Shown: positions 34,186-45,274 of the stretch, piece by piece | How the letters are laid out: each line of letters starts with the position of its first letter | How positions within the stretch are numbered: the first letter of the stretch is position 1 | Origin: Hygrocybe punicea | Taxonomy: Eukaryota > Basidiomycota > Agaricomycetes > Agaricales > Hygrophoraceae | Direction of reading: 5' to 3' | Assembly: GCA_963556145.1 (NCBI GenBank) | Contig: OY744471.1 | Location: forward strand, 2,907,590-2,971,589 | Length of the DNA: 64,000 bases | Notes under the pieces: model-generated | What the model was told of the DNA's origin: nothing | What the model saw: only the letters and a program-made list of their open reading frames with translations | Databases searched by the model: none | Program-made: the position numbers and the translations under genes

Positions 34186-34779
34186 ATGAATCCCCACAAC
34201 ATCATCCGTGTCTGCATTGCATGTTTGACTTATCTATATTTCCTTGCAAATGCAACATTATTTCCACAACTATGCCAAGACAAACTTATGTATATCTCTC
34301 CTGAACCAATTTCCTGTCCTGTGATATCGACCTTGACCCAAGAATTGGATGTTTTTCAAAGAAAACTCATAGAACATGAGTTGGCCCCAGATCAGGGCGA
34401 TGCAACAATATTGATGCAAATAAATGCAACACTATATGTAAAGATCATTGGAATAACAAAAGAAACAAAAGATAACTTGACAGTCGATCCATTATTCGTT
34501 TGGACTACATTTAAAAATAGCGCCTTCAAAATGCGAATACGTTCTATTCAATATGCAAGAACATATTTCTTACCTCCTAAATATCTCTTTGCTTTGTATT
34601 GTCTTCTCAAACCTATCACTGTCCAATGTCGTTGTAAAATGATCAAAGCATTGCTCATGCGATCGCTAATGAGACGACATGATTTCAAAACATATTTATT
34701 TCATTGTATTACTAGTTCTCTATCACATGCAATGTTGCTGTGGACCACACTATGTTTCATAATACGGCATAGCCGTTAA
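34186..34779 (+). CDS. Helitron B upstream ORF / N-terminal exon
   Basis: 197 residues starting MNPHNIIRV, conserved with 7779-8390 of Helitron A including an in-frame 9-bp indel. The TAA at 34777 is followed by ATTTATTCAG, a plausible acceptor, so it may splice to the RepHel frame beginning near 34813. No domain recognised. Confidence 0.45.
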   Translation: MNPHNIIRVCIACLTYLYFLANATLFPQLCQDKLMYISPEPISCPVISTLTQELDVFQRKLIEHELAPDQGDATILMQINATLYVKIIGITKETKDNLTVDPLFVWTTFKNSAFKMRIRSIQYARTYFLPPKYLFALYCLLKPITVQCRCKMIKALLMRSLMRRHDFKTYLFHCITSSLSHAMLLWTTLCFIIRHSR

Positions 34780-34788
34780 AACATAATT

Positions 34789-37700
34789 GTGTTCAATTTG
34801 AATTTATTCAGACACTTGTTTAAATCTTTATATATAAATTTCGTTCATAGATATGACTACATTGGTGGTGGTAAACGAATACCAACATTCAAGTTTAGCT
34901 TTCTTCAATCTTTTATGCTACCGTCTAATAATATCAACCATGATTCTGACATATTATTCGAATATGTGGGGCATATTGATGAACAAACAGCCAACACTTT
35001 ATATGAAGATAGAAAAACATATGCATGTGTTAAAATGCCTTTACATGAACTTCTGCCAAATTTGACAGTGAAGGATATTGGTGAAATAACAACAATACAT
35101 GGTATATATTTGTCAAAGACATTACGAAGATTACATGGACAAGATCTATCTGTGGCATTAATGAGGCATAATTGTTCAGCTTGTGATACTCATGTTTCTA
35201 TTTTTCATGTGCATGATATTAAATCACATAAAGACCTGTGTAAACAGTGGTACAGAAGACAAAAAATGACAGAAACATATGAGTGCGGCAAAGAAGAAAC
35301 TCAGGCTCAAATGAAAGAAGAATTGGACAAGTCAGATGAGCAATTATTTCCTCCTCCTCCTCCATCTATTGAATTGAAGGAAACCATAATCAGCAACTGG
35401 TGCAGAGATACATCACCTGAATGTTTCCAAGAAAGTGGGTGTGCTGTATGTGGTCAATTGGTTGCATTGAAAAACATGTCTTTATTGTCAAAGACGAAGG
35501 TTAATCTGAAAATATTAACTAGAGACAATATGGGAATCACAAGATGTGAACGATATCATTGTTCTGATCCAATAGAGGATATCAAAGGTCCAGTGCTAGA
35601 TGACACATGTAAATGGATATGCAAACCATGTGTGCTCAGTCTGAATAAAGGCCAAACTCCCAAATATGCTTTGGCGAATGGACTTTGGATGGGAAGAATT
35701 CCTGCACAACTTCAAAATCTAACATTTGCTGAACAACTTTTGATTGCCCGTGTTCGTCACAACAAATGTATTGTTCGTGTCTCCTCTGGGATGCATAAAA
35801 TGAAAGCAAATGCCATCATGTTTCAAAACCCAACACCAAAGATATATCAACGGTTGCCTCCAACAATTAAAGAACTTGATGAAGTGCTAGCGTTTATTTT
35901 CACTGGTCCTGCCAGACCAACTCCAGAAGACATGGAGCAAATGCCTTTATTGGTTCGCCGAAGGCGAGTTTCTGCAGCTTTAGAATGGCTGAAATTGAAT
36001 CACATGGATTACTATGATTTAGATATCTCCTATGAAAATCTAGCACAATATCCAGATCATGGAATTCCTGTTGTGGTTGCATATCGACCAGCAGACACAA
36101 ATAAGGAACCAGAAGCCACTAGTGCATTTGACAATGAAGTGGAAGATGGTGTGGAAGATGGGCCTTGTCCCTTTGTTGTTAGTGGAGTAACTGGCGAAAA
36201 TCTAGATATTACAAGTCCAAAGGCATTAATAGCTAGAGCGACCAAGCACTTGATAGATGACCATGGTGGTGTTCTTGCCATAAGCCATGCTAGAAATCCA
36301 GAATCGTTCTTTAATAATCCTCAGTTATATCCTATGATGTTTCCCTGCCTATTTCCATATGGCTTGGGTGGTATTAGCAGCATAGACAATGATGTTTTAA
36401 GCATCAGTGATATGATGCACAAAAGACATCTCCTGATGTACCATGACAAAAGATTTCAAACCAATCCCTATTTTCCATTGATTGCATTCAATCAAGAACA
36501 AATCAAGGACAGTACAACCGGAGGATATTTGTTGACTAATAAACATAATTTCAACGATATTGCAGATCGCCTGATGAATATCAATACAGCTGTTTTGGAT
36601 GACCTCTCTAAGAGATTATCTAGAGGTGATAGAGTCAAACCAGATACATCGGAAGAGAAAGCATGCTATAAACTCATTTCTGATCTGGATCACGTAGCTG
36701 GTCAGGTCAAAGGTTCAATTACTAACAAGAAATACATGCGAAATGAGATTTGGTCTCTGATATCCTATATTGGTGCTCCGACTTGGTTTATCACTTTTGC
36801 ACCTGCAGACATCAATCACCCACTATGCTTATATTATGCTGACAACAAAGAAAAGTTTTATCCTAAACTACGTCTACCCCAGGATTGTTACAAACTAATT
36901 GCAAACAATCCAGTTGCTGGAGCCCGCTTTTTTCACTTTACTACTGAAATGTTCATCAAACATATATTAGGAATAAATGAATCTCATCCTGGCCTGTATG
37001 GAAACACATCAGGTTATTATGCAACGGTAGAGGAACAAGGACGTCTTACCTGGCATCTTCATATGCTGTTGTGGATAAAGGGATGCCTTACACCTCAGGA
37101 AATACGTGACAAAATTATGGGTGAAAATTCTGACTTTCAGAAAAGATTAGTGGAATATTTGGAAAGTTTGTGTGTAGGACAATTCATGACAGGTTCTAAA
37201 GATGAGGTATCACAGAAAATGGAACAGACAATGTCGAAACCTGAATATCAACCACCAACATGTGTCATGCCAGATCCACCATCATATAATTGTTCCATGA
37301 ATTGTCAATATCACAACAAAAGATCAACATGGTGGCAAAGGTTTCAAGATGTTGTAGATGATCTTTTATTGCGATTAAATGTACATAACAGGCATGATGG
37401 CAAAAAAAAGCCATACTGTCTTAATTCGAAAGGTGAATGTAAACGACGATTTCCCCGTGATATCTTTCAACAAACCTTTGTAGAACCTAACACTGGTGCT
37501 CTCAACCTCAAGCATGGTGAACCTTGGATGAACACGGTGACACCTGAAGTTACATATATGCTACGATGCAATTCTGATGTGACCAGCTTATTATCAGGTA
37601 CTGCTATAAAGGCCATAGTTGCATACATAACAGATTATATTACAAAATTCTCCTTGAAGACCTATAGCATTTTTGAAGTGATAAAAAGTATTTTTGATAA

Positions 37701-39624
37701 GAATTCCGAAATGATTGGTGGCGACCTAAAAAGAAAAGACAAAGTCAGAAAGCTGTTTACACAAATAGTCAATTCACTCACCTCCAAAATGGAAATTGGT
37801 GCTCCAATGGCTTCATTATATGTCCTTGGAAATCCTGATCACTACACCAGTCATAAATTCGTGCCATTCTTTTGGAGATCTTATGTTAAAGAGGTTATCA
37901 GTGCATGGTCTGATGAAAAAATTCCTAATATATGTGAAGACCAAAATAATGCACAAAAGGTTGTTATTGGTAAGAATAATGGCGCATACATTGGACTTTC
38001 CAAAGTAAATAATTATATGTTCAGACCCGCCTTGTATGATAATGTATCACTGTATGACTGGATACGTCTTGCCACTATGGAACCAAAGAAAAGACGCACC
38101 AAAACAAAGACCAAAAGGGCCAGAAAAGAACCAGTGCAAAACCAAATTTTTGACAATCTAGGCTGTGATGATTTGTCTGACTCTTGCACTGAACCTACTA
38201 ATGTTGACTATTCCAGTGATGACAACTTGTCTGATGTCGTTGATAATGATATACTCATGGAGATAGATGAAATTCCAAAACCTGATAGTTTGAATAGACA
38301 TGCAGGCACAGAAATAGCTGATAAAACAAATGAAGTTGATCTTAATAAATTGACAAAATTTGAAAATGATTATACTTTACATTCCAATCATCCACAATAT
38401 CTTACCCACCATGCCAAAATGAAAGGGAATGATCCTTTCATAGTTCCTAATTTTATTCCGAACACTTTGCCAAGGGCTGACCGTGGTGATCGAGAATATT
38501 ATTGTTGTACAATGTTAACGTTTTTCAAGCCATGGAGAAGTGGCAAAGAACTCAAAAGTAAATTACAAACATGGGATAATGCTTTTATAGACCACGAGTT
38601 TTCTAAAAAAGAACTAGAGATCATGAAATACTTTGGTCTGCGGTATGAATGTTTGGATGCAAGAGATGATTTCTCTGCTAAACGTCAGAAGAATAATACT
38701 GCAAATATAAGGTATTCATGGGCGACCTCAAACGGTCTTGATGAACTGGATGACATGCACAATGCTGAATTTGCATTTAATGGCGACGACTTCAACAACA
38801 ATATTGATGAAGACAATAATGACACGGAAATACTCCTGAAACTTGGTCAAAAAGGACAAAAAAGGAAAGATCAAATGCTGATAGCTGAAAGAACTTTGAA
38901 AAGGTCAGGGTGGCTCGATGATTGTATTGATGGTACCCCAGATATAGGACCGTTGATACCTATAGAACCACCTGTAGTACAATCAGCAAAATTGTGGAGA
39001 ACTGCAGTCCTTGCAAAGAAAAAGGAAATCATCGATGACAGAAATAAAAATTTACCAACAAACACAGCAACCATAAATAAATTGGGAAATTTTCAATATA
39101 ATGATGTCAAGATAGTGGATGCAGCATACATCAACCATATGTTTATTCCTGCAAACAGAGCTGATCGTCATCTTATTGATGTAACTATCAATGATTACAA
39201 GTTGAACACTGACCAAAAGAGAGCATTTCATATCATTGCGAATCACTCTACCTTGATTAACGGTTCTGATAAGCTACGCATGTATCTTGGTGGGATGGCA
39301 GGCACAGGGAAATCACAAGTCATCAAAGCATTGACTAGTTTTTTTGGTAAACACAACGAAAATCATCGATTTGTGGTTCTTGCACCAACCGGTGGTGCTG
39401 CTGCCCTTGTAAATGGATCCACATATCACTCCATTCTTGGAATTAATCAGGGAGGATCATCTCGTTCCCTTGCACAAGTACGTGCCAATCTTGATGGTGT
39501 GGATTACATTTTCATTGATGAGGTGTCAATGTTATCTTGCAGAGATATGTATAAAATCAGTGCTCAGTGTGCAAAAGCACGTGGTGTTTATGATGAACCC
39601 TTTGGTGGCATTAATATGATATTT
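34789..39624 (+). pseudogene. Helitron B RepHel: Rep (HUH/YxxxY) and Pif1-like helicase, N-terminal part
   Basis: A long open frame whose start is uncertain (GTG at 34789; the first in-frame ATG is about 40 codons in, and an upstream exon is likely). Residues are counted from 34789. Cysteine-rich DUF-like region at 110-260; Helitron-like N domain with YPMMFPCLFPYGLGG (about 520); GAPTWFITFAPADINHP (about 663); HUH motif WHLHMLLW (about 755); two-tyrosine motif AYITDYITK (Tyr at about 946 and 950); then helicase Walker A GMAGTGKS (about 1502) and Walker B IFIDEVSML (about 1576). This enzyme nicks and re-ligates DNA during rolling-circle transposition. The frame is broken after GGINMIF (39624) by a solo LTR and resumes at 41303. 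Confidence 0.93.
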
Positions 39625-41297
39625 TGTTACATTTCCAACTCCGCTTCCAACCCCGATGCCCATCCCGTTACCCACCATGACGATTCTGCACTGCACACCT
39701 TCCTTTTTCATTTCATTTTGTCCTTTGTCTTCCTTTCAATGTCATTGTTTCTTCATTTGGACATCCTTGTATTTTCTTATTCTTGTTCTCTTTTTGCCCC
39801 TTCTTCTAGAACAATCCAGACCGACCATGGACATATCCCACGTGACCTTGCTGTACCCGAATAGTCTCCTTGCCGACGGACATCATTGCTATTGTCTTTT
39901 CCCTTGCCCTGACATATTGTTGACTTCATCCCATGACAAACCGATTTACAATGGCTGTACTCCCAACACAGCTAATTACCGTAATCATCATTGGCAGCAT
40001 CGCCATCACCTTCCTGATCGGTTTTTACCTTGTTATGTTCTATCTTTGGCATCGGTACCGAAACCCTTCTGCCATCGATACTTCCGACTTCCACCTTGAC
40101 AATATATCAACACGTAATTGACAATTGCCATACCTGGATATATGGTTTCCACTTTCGTACCCTGTGCCTACCATTATCCTCCCTGACGATCCGACGACAT
40201 TCCTCACCTGCATGCGAACTCTGAACAATCCCCGATCACAAGACATTTCACTGTTCTCTCTAATCTGACCATCGCCGAAGCACATTCTTTTGGACTTCGA
40301 CCACAGACCATACGACTTCCCAAACAGTGAACCAACCCCTATCGCATATTGTTCGCACGACACCGCTTCAATGCAGTACCCGACGACTTGTTCCCACAGC
40401 TTGTCACTCATGCCATGACTCGAAACCTGGACCCACATTCATTTACCCTTTTCCATCTATAACCTTGATATCTCCCACACTCGTTTACAACAATACCCTT
40501 TCTTGGATGAATACCAACATCAGGTGGACTGCATTGTTCCACAGACAGGACAAGACATCACCCCTCGATACGTCATTGACACAGACATCGTCATCCGGTA
40601 CAGCTTATGCTGTTCACATGTCTGACCTCGACTATCCCACCATCCTAGTTGGTTTTCCCTCCATACATTCCTTTGTTTTCCTTTATACCGACCTTGTCGC
40701 TATGTCCCTGCTACCTCAAGACACTCTCATCACCAATCCTACACTGGACGATACCCATCTTCGACCCGACCATGCAATGCACTTGCCAAACTGCGTACTT
40801 GCCCATTACAGCAAGTGTAGACCCCGAATTGGCAATTCTGCATGTCACATGATCCGATGACAAATCATCCGAGTCATCTGGACCTCTTCTATCCTCAACG
40901 ACACCCGGGCCTCCAGTTGGATCGCGAGAACATCGACATGAGGACGCCTCATGTATGCCTCATGGTGAACACATGGTAGAGTTGGACATGTTGTGGCTTC
41001 ATGGTTGTATTCCTATTTACCTCCCCTCAAGACCAGCCACTATATGTACTGTTCTTGTTGTTGGTTCGGACTTTTTCTTCTTTTCCTTTCTTTACGTTTA
41101 GTCTGGTTCTTGGGGCAGACTCATCTTGTTTGGGTAACCCCCACGGCTCGCAATGACATAGACCTTGACCCCCCCCCCCTCTTAGCAGTGTTGTCTTAGC
41201 TGTAAGCAACAATGAAAACTGCTGTCCTCTCCTCTGGAATCCGATCCCTAGTTAAGTTGATTGTTGCCGGAGCCCGCTGCAGAAGCGATCCGTAACA
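39625..41297. mobile_element. Solo-LTR-like insertion (1673 bp) with 5-bp duplication TATTT
   Basis: Begins TGTTACATTTCC and ends GCGATCCGTAACA, flanked by perfect TATTT copies (39620-39624 and 41298-41302). Excision restores INMIFAGDFGQLPPA in the helicase. Its ends resemble the gypsy LTR at 5113-5678 (TGTTAC...TTGTTGCCGGAG...GATCCGTAACA). At 1.67 kb it is long for a solo LTR and shows no internal LTR pair. The proline/serine-rich frames inside (for example 40327-40860) look non-genic. A C10 run lies at 41169. Confidence 0.8.
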
Positions 41298-41302
41298 TAT
41301 TT

Positions 41303-42472
41303 GCAGGAGATTTTGGCCAACTTCCACCAGCTATGAGTGGTGCTCCTTTATACTCTGGAACCGTTGGTGTCCAAATCAATTCCAGTCAAACTATAGCAAA
41401 TCAGGAAGCGGCTATAGGCAAAGCTCTTTGGCATCAAATAACAACAGTTGTTATATTACGTGAAAATATGAGACAAACCAATCAGTCAGAAGAAGATGTC
41501 CAACTGAGGCTTGCTTTGGAAAACATGAGATACAAAGCATGTACTCTCAAAGATATTGCATTTCTTCGTACTCGTGTTGCAGGAAAAGGTCCAAATGATC
41601 CAAAATTAGCCCAAAAGAAATTCAGGAATGTGTCAGTTATAACTGCATTGAATGCACAAAAAGACAAAATCAATGAACTTGGTATTCAACGTTTTGCTGC
41701 TGAAAATAGGAGACCATTAACATCATTCTATTCCATAGACAGATGGAATGATCCTACTAGTTCCAATAGCAAAAGAAAATCTCATCACATGTCAACAATT
41801 TTGGATCCTATTCGACACACAAAGATATTGGAACCTTCACTCCAAAAGCTACTTTGGAGCCAACCACATGCATCATCCTCTGATCATATACCAGGAAGAT
41901 TGGACTTATGTGTAGGCATGCCAGTGATGCTGAGGAACAATGATGCAACAGAGTGCTGCATTACCAAAGGAGCAGAGGGCATAGTTGTGGGTTGGCAGAG
42001 TGCAATAGGTCCTGAGCAACAAACTGTACTGGACACTTTATTTGTCAGATTATTGAATCCTCCAAAAAAAATTAACATAGAAGGACTTCCTGAAAATGTT
42101 GTGCCGATTACAAAACATGTCACTTCCACCATGTGCTCATTACCCAATGATGATGTGATATCTTTGTCAAGAGAACAAGTGTTGGTACTACCTAATTTTG
42201 CAATGACTGATTATGCATGTCAAGGACGTACTCGTCCTAACAATGTAGTTGACCTCAGTAGTTGTAGAAACCACCAATCCTATTATACTTGCTTATCAAG
42301 AAGTGCTTCTGCAGCAGGAACTATCATCATGCAAGGCTTTGATCCTAAAGTAATTACTGGGGGTGCTTCTGGATATCTCAGGCAGGAATTCAGAGAATTA
42401 GAACTGCTTGATGAGATTACCAAACTGAAATATCAAGGACTCTTACCAGACCATGTCAAGGGAGATCAGTGA
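41303..42472 (+). pseudogene. Helitron B helicase, C-terminal part
   Basis: Continues the RepHel frame: AGDFGQLPPAMSGAPL (helicase motif III), VILRENMRQTNQSEED, PGRLDLCVGMPVMLRNND, and the terminal motifs FAMTDYACQGRTRPNNVV and YYTCLSRSASAAGT typical of Pif1/RecD-like helicases. A TGA at 42470, where Helitron A has CGA, stops the frame at GDQ; homology continues beyond it, so this is a nonsense mutation and not the natural end. Confidence 0.92.
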
Positions 42473-43609
42473 AATTCTATCATTGATCAATTTAGAAAAT
42501 GGAAAGGAAAGTCATATATTCCAAAAAACATTCATCATGCTATCGCATGGAAAGCCACGGAGCAACTAAATCAATACACAACACAGCCCTCTCCATGGCA
42601 ATTAATTAAACATATGAACAAAAATCAAAAGGCAGATTTCAGAAACCTCAACTTTGTTCCTGCAAAAGGAACTGTTCCAATCACTGTCACTCATAAAAAT
42701 TCGATGGCCAATGTATTGCAAAATAAAAAACGAAAATTACAACAAGTTGTAAGTTCATCTTCCATAGTGAAAAAAAGACGAAAAACAAGTACTATTGAAT
42801 TAAATGAACCAAAAGGGTTTATATGGGATGCGGAAGATTGGAGCTGTGCTTATGATTCACTCTTTACAATATTACTAGCAATATGGAATGAAGATCCATC
42901 AAGTTGGAAAAAAAGATTCAATAGCATCAATGAAATATTAAAGATTTTGAGCTTAGGATTCAAACGATCCAAGAATCACACAACAGATTTAGAAACAGTT
43001 AGAAATACAATCAGACATTTATTGCATCAAGATAAACCCGAAATATTTCCTTATGGTCAAGTTGGCATTGCCATAAGTGATTTGGCCTATTATATAATGA
43101 AAGCAAATGAACCAATGACTTCAACTTGTCTTAAATGTATCAATTGTGAAAACATAACCATTCTGGAAAATGATAGATGTGACGCCATCTTTCATTGTTC
43201 ATATTCATTTTCTGGAACAATCTCAACATGTCTTGCTCAAATCATAGTTAATAGACAACGGCACAAATGTCAATTGTGTTGGGGAGAGATTACTAAATTT
43301 ATTGCATTTAACAAAATTCCACCTCTAATCATGTTTACAGTTGACTCTATTGAGAATTTAATAATCAGTCAAGTTATAAACTTGTCAATTGATGACATAT
43401 CCACTGCTTACACATTGAGAGGAATTGTGTACTTTGGTGATGCACATTTTACTGCCCGCATATTCATCAACAGTATGGTATGGTTTTATGATGGTATATC
43501 AACCAGATCAATTTGTATTAATGAAGGTGATATAGATGACTTTTCAAATATTAATTTATTGTCATGTAATGGTAATAATGCTGTACTGTTTATATATGCT
43601 CAATCTTAA
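42473..43609 (+). pseudogene. Helitron B C-terminal cysteine-protease-like (USP-like) domain
   Basis: Same frame as the helicase after the nonsense codon: a linker (FRKWKGKSYIPKNIHHAI), a basic stretch (KKRRKTSTIELNEPKG), then a domain with WSCAYDSLFTILLAIWNE (possible catalytic Cys in a C-box-like context), CINCENITILENDRC and RQRHKCQLCW (possible zinc-binding pairs) and IFINSMVWFYDGIS near the end, ending TAA at 43609. The order of Cys box, zinc pairs and aromatic end resembles ubiquitin-specific proteases. Helitrons are known to carry added protease domains (OTU in animals), but the assignment here is inferred. The last 120 residues are duplicated at 43981-44339. Confidence 0.6.
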
Positions 43610-43646
43610 TATGTGTTCTCTTGCTAAAAGAAGGGACGAGTAACAT

Positions 43647-43678
43647 GCCATGCAAAGCAATGGCCCACACCCCACTAG
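43647..43678 (+). other. Helitron B 3' terminus: hairpin and CTAG
   Basis: Stem GCCATGC/GC(A)ATGGC with a short A-rich loop, ten bases, then CTAG and target T. The same structure ends Helitron A (44382-44413). Confidence 0.9.
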
Positions 43679-43684
43679 TCAATT

Positions 43685-43978
43685 GTAGCATCTCAAGATA
43701 TGTACTATTGACTATCCAAAACATCTATTTCTGCTCTCACAGCAGTGACAAATCCACAAGAATCCACATGTTGATTTTAGTCATTTATAAGCCAAACTAG
43801 GTGTATACTGAACAAATTATTTCATTTGTATTACCAGCATCTAGGAATCAGAATGTACTGCAATTTTGCCTATCTATACATCTAATTCTGATCAAAACTG
43901 AAGGAGTTAAAATTGAAATGTTGAAAACATCAAATTTTTTGATTATGTCACATGTGCCAAAATAACTGCAAACAGCAA
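43685..43978. repeat. Right TIR of element E
   Basis: Reverse complement of 22545-22838. It lies directly after Helitron B and directly before the TA and tail of Helitron A. Confidence 0.9.
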
Positions 43979-43980
43979 TA

Positions 43981-44413
43981 ATAGACAACGGCACAGATGT
44001 CAATTGTGTTGGGGAAATATTACTAAATTTATTGCATTTAACAAAATTCCACCGCTAATCATGTTTACACTTGACTCTATTGAGAATTTAATAATTAGTC
44101 AAGTTATAAACTTGTCAATTGATGACATATCCACTGCTTACACATTAAGAGGAATTGTGTACTTTGGTAATATACATTTTACTGTGTGCATATTCATCAA
44201 CATGATGGTATGGTTTCATGATGGTATATCAACCAGATCAATTTGTATTAATGAAGGTGATATAGATGACTTTTCAAATATTGATTTATTGTCATGTAAT
44301 GGTATTAATGCTGTACTTTTTATATATGCTCAATCTTAATATTTGTTCTCATTACTAAAAAGAAAAAGGGACAAGTAACCTGCCATGCAAAGCAATGGCC
44401 CACACCCCACTAG
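43981..44413 (+). pseudogene. Helitron A 3' tail (end of protease domain and terminus)
   Basis: About 95% identical to 43251-43678: RQRHRCQLCWGNITKFIAFN... to the stop at 44339, then the hairpin (44382-44399) and CTAG (44410-44413) followed by T. Its left junction (TA-ATAGACAACGG) is the exact complement of the break at 22543, so it is the missing end of Helitron A displaced by element E. Confidence 0.88.
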
Positions 44414-44419
44414 TTCTAT

Positions 44420-44773
44420 TTGCCTTATATAGTGATAGCTAAGTAAGATAATTTCAATGAATCAGTTTTCACTTAACTTCTGTTGGTTGTAAAATTCTAG
44501 AGAAATTGCATTTAGTAGGCTTACATATCTAGATCCTTATAGAAAAATAGTATCTTGGTTCTATTACATAGTTGCTTAGGAATAATTGACTCATCCAGAA
44601 TTTGTGCTTATATTTAAGCATTAACTGAACATATTTTGACAAAAATTAACTGTTGGACAACTTAGCCTTCATACCAAAGAGCCATGATTTTTCAGTTATT
44701 TTATCACCAGCATTACTTGAGTTAAAATCGATTCATTCAAAATATTTCACTTAGCTACCACTATATAAGGCAA
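44420..44773. mobile_element. MITE-like inverted repeat, about 354 bp
   Basis: Ends TTGCCTTATATAGTG and CACTATATAAGGCAA; imperfect inverted similarity continues inward for about 50 bp (GATAGCTAAG.../...CTTAGCTACC). No target duplication could be fixed. Non-coding. Confidence 0.7.
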
Positions 44774-44842
44774 GGGGTGCGTGAGAAGATAGGTGCATCC
44801 CAGGGTGCCAAATAAAACTACCCATTAAAGTAACATGGATTA

Positions 44843-45005
44843 TCGCTGTTTGCATATATGTTGGTGCGGCAGCAATTTCCTAATATAGTGTGTGCAAAAA
44901 CACCTCATAAAACTTTTGAATTTTATCTCAACAATGAGGGCTTAGAGCCCCTTGCTGTATTAACAAAACTTGTTCTAAAAATTATTGCCAACCTGCTGGA
45001 ACTCA
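44843..45005. repeat. Left TIR of element C
   Basis: About 84% identical by eye to the reverse complement of 49393-49555, ending near CCAACCTGCTGG. Confidence 0.85.
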
Positions 45006-45274
45006 AAAAAGTAGGATCTGACCGCAATTTCAGTTATTCACTCCCAGGCTGCAGTTGTAGACAGTTTGAATTTTATACCAGGTAGATCATTGAATGGGGA
45101 GAAACCAATAATATCCAGACTATGCGACATCTATTTTTCAAGTGCTGGCAGGTTTTGGGGATGCCGTTCAGCTTACAAACACTGTGCAGCTCACATTCAC
45201 CCCAAATACTCCGAAAGAAAATTCTCACCCATTCTACACGTACGGTGACATCCTCTCCTGGCCGCCCACTTTAC

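Larger units (their letters stand above)
33574..43678 (+). mobile_element. Helitron B (inserted in the right arm of element E)
   Basis: Homology to Helitron A begins at CCCCCTCTTG (about 33574) and the 3' end is CTAG at 43675-43678, followed by T. A hairpin (GCCATGCAAAGCAATGGC, 43647-43664) ends 10 bases before CTAG, as is usual for Helitrons. It is about 8.4 kb without the LTR insertion at 39625-41297. It carries an upstream ORF, the RepHel protein and a C-terminal protease domain. The 3' junction falls within about 7 bp of the inner edge of E's right TIR. One nonsense codon (42470) plus the LTR insertion inactivate it. Confidence 0.88.
22545..43978. mobile_element. Element E: TA-flanked long-TIR insertion in Helitron A, containing genes and Helitron B
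   Basis: The left end TTGCTGTTTGCAGTTATTTTGGCAC at 22545 and the right end, its reverse complement finishing at 43978, extend into inverted repeats of about 294 bp. The flanking Helitron A sequence is ATAGT-TA on the left and TA-ATAGACAAC on the right; Helitron B is uninterrupted there (ATAGTTAATAGAC). Without Helitron B, E spans about 11.3 kb. It contains three spliced genes and a satellite but no visible transposase. Either E is a large cargo-bearing element, or it began as a roughly 0.6-kb foldback element into which other DNA inserted later; the sequence alone does not decide. Confidence 0.65.
7210..44413 (+). mobile_element. Helitron A (old copy, split by nested insertions and an inversion)
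   Basis: Starts A|TCCCCC at 7210 and ends with a hairpin and CTAG|T at 44413, as expected for a Helitron inserted between A and T. The Helitron pieces are 7210-10392 (+), 11242-12121 (+), 14100-16938 (now minus because of an inversion), 22426-22544 (+) and 43979-44413 (+). Each gap is explained by a separate event: a palindrome with deletion, element D, element E and the inversion. The pieces add to about 7456 bp; Helitron B without its own insertion is about 8432 bp, and the shortfall equals the roughly 960 bp lost at the palindrome. Several stops (CGA to TGA at 8748 and 9582; TGG to TAG at 11572) show that it is dead. Confidence 0.8.

Noticed and set aside
40327..40860. 177-residue open frame in the solo-LTR-like insertion
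   Set aside because: Compositionally biased (Ser/Thr/Pro/His), no domain, inside an LTR-like block with a perfect target duplication.
43679..44413. Tandem duplication of the Helitron B 3' end
   Set aside because: The second tail is better explained as the end of Helitron A, because its left junction matches the break made by element E at 22543-22544.
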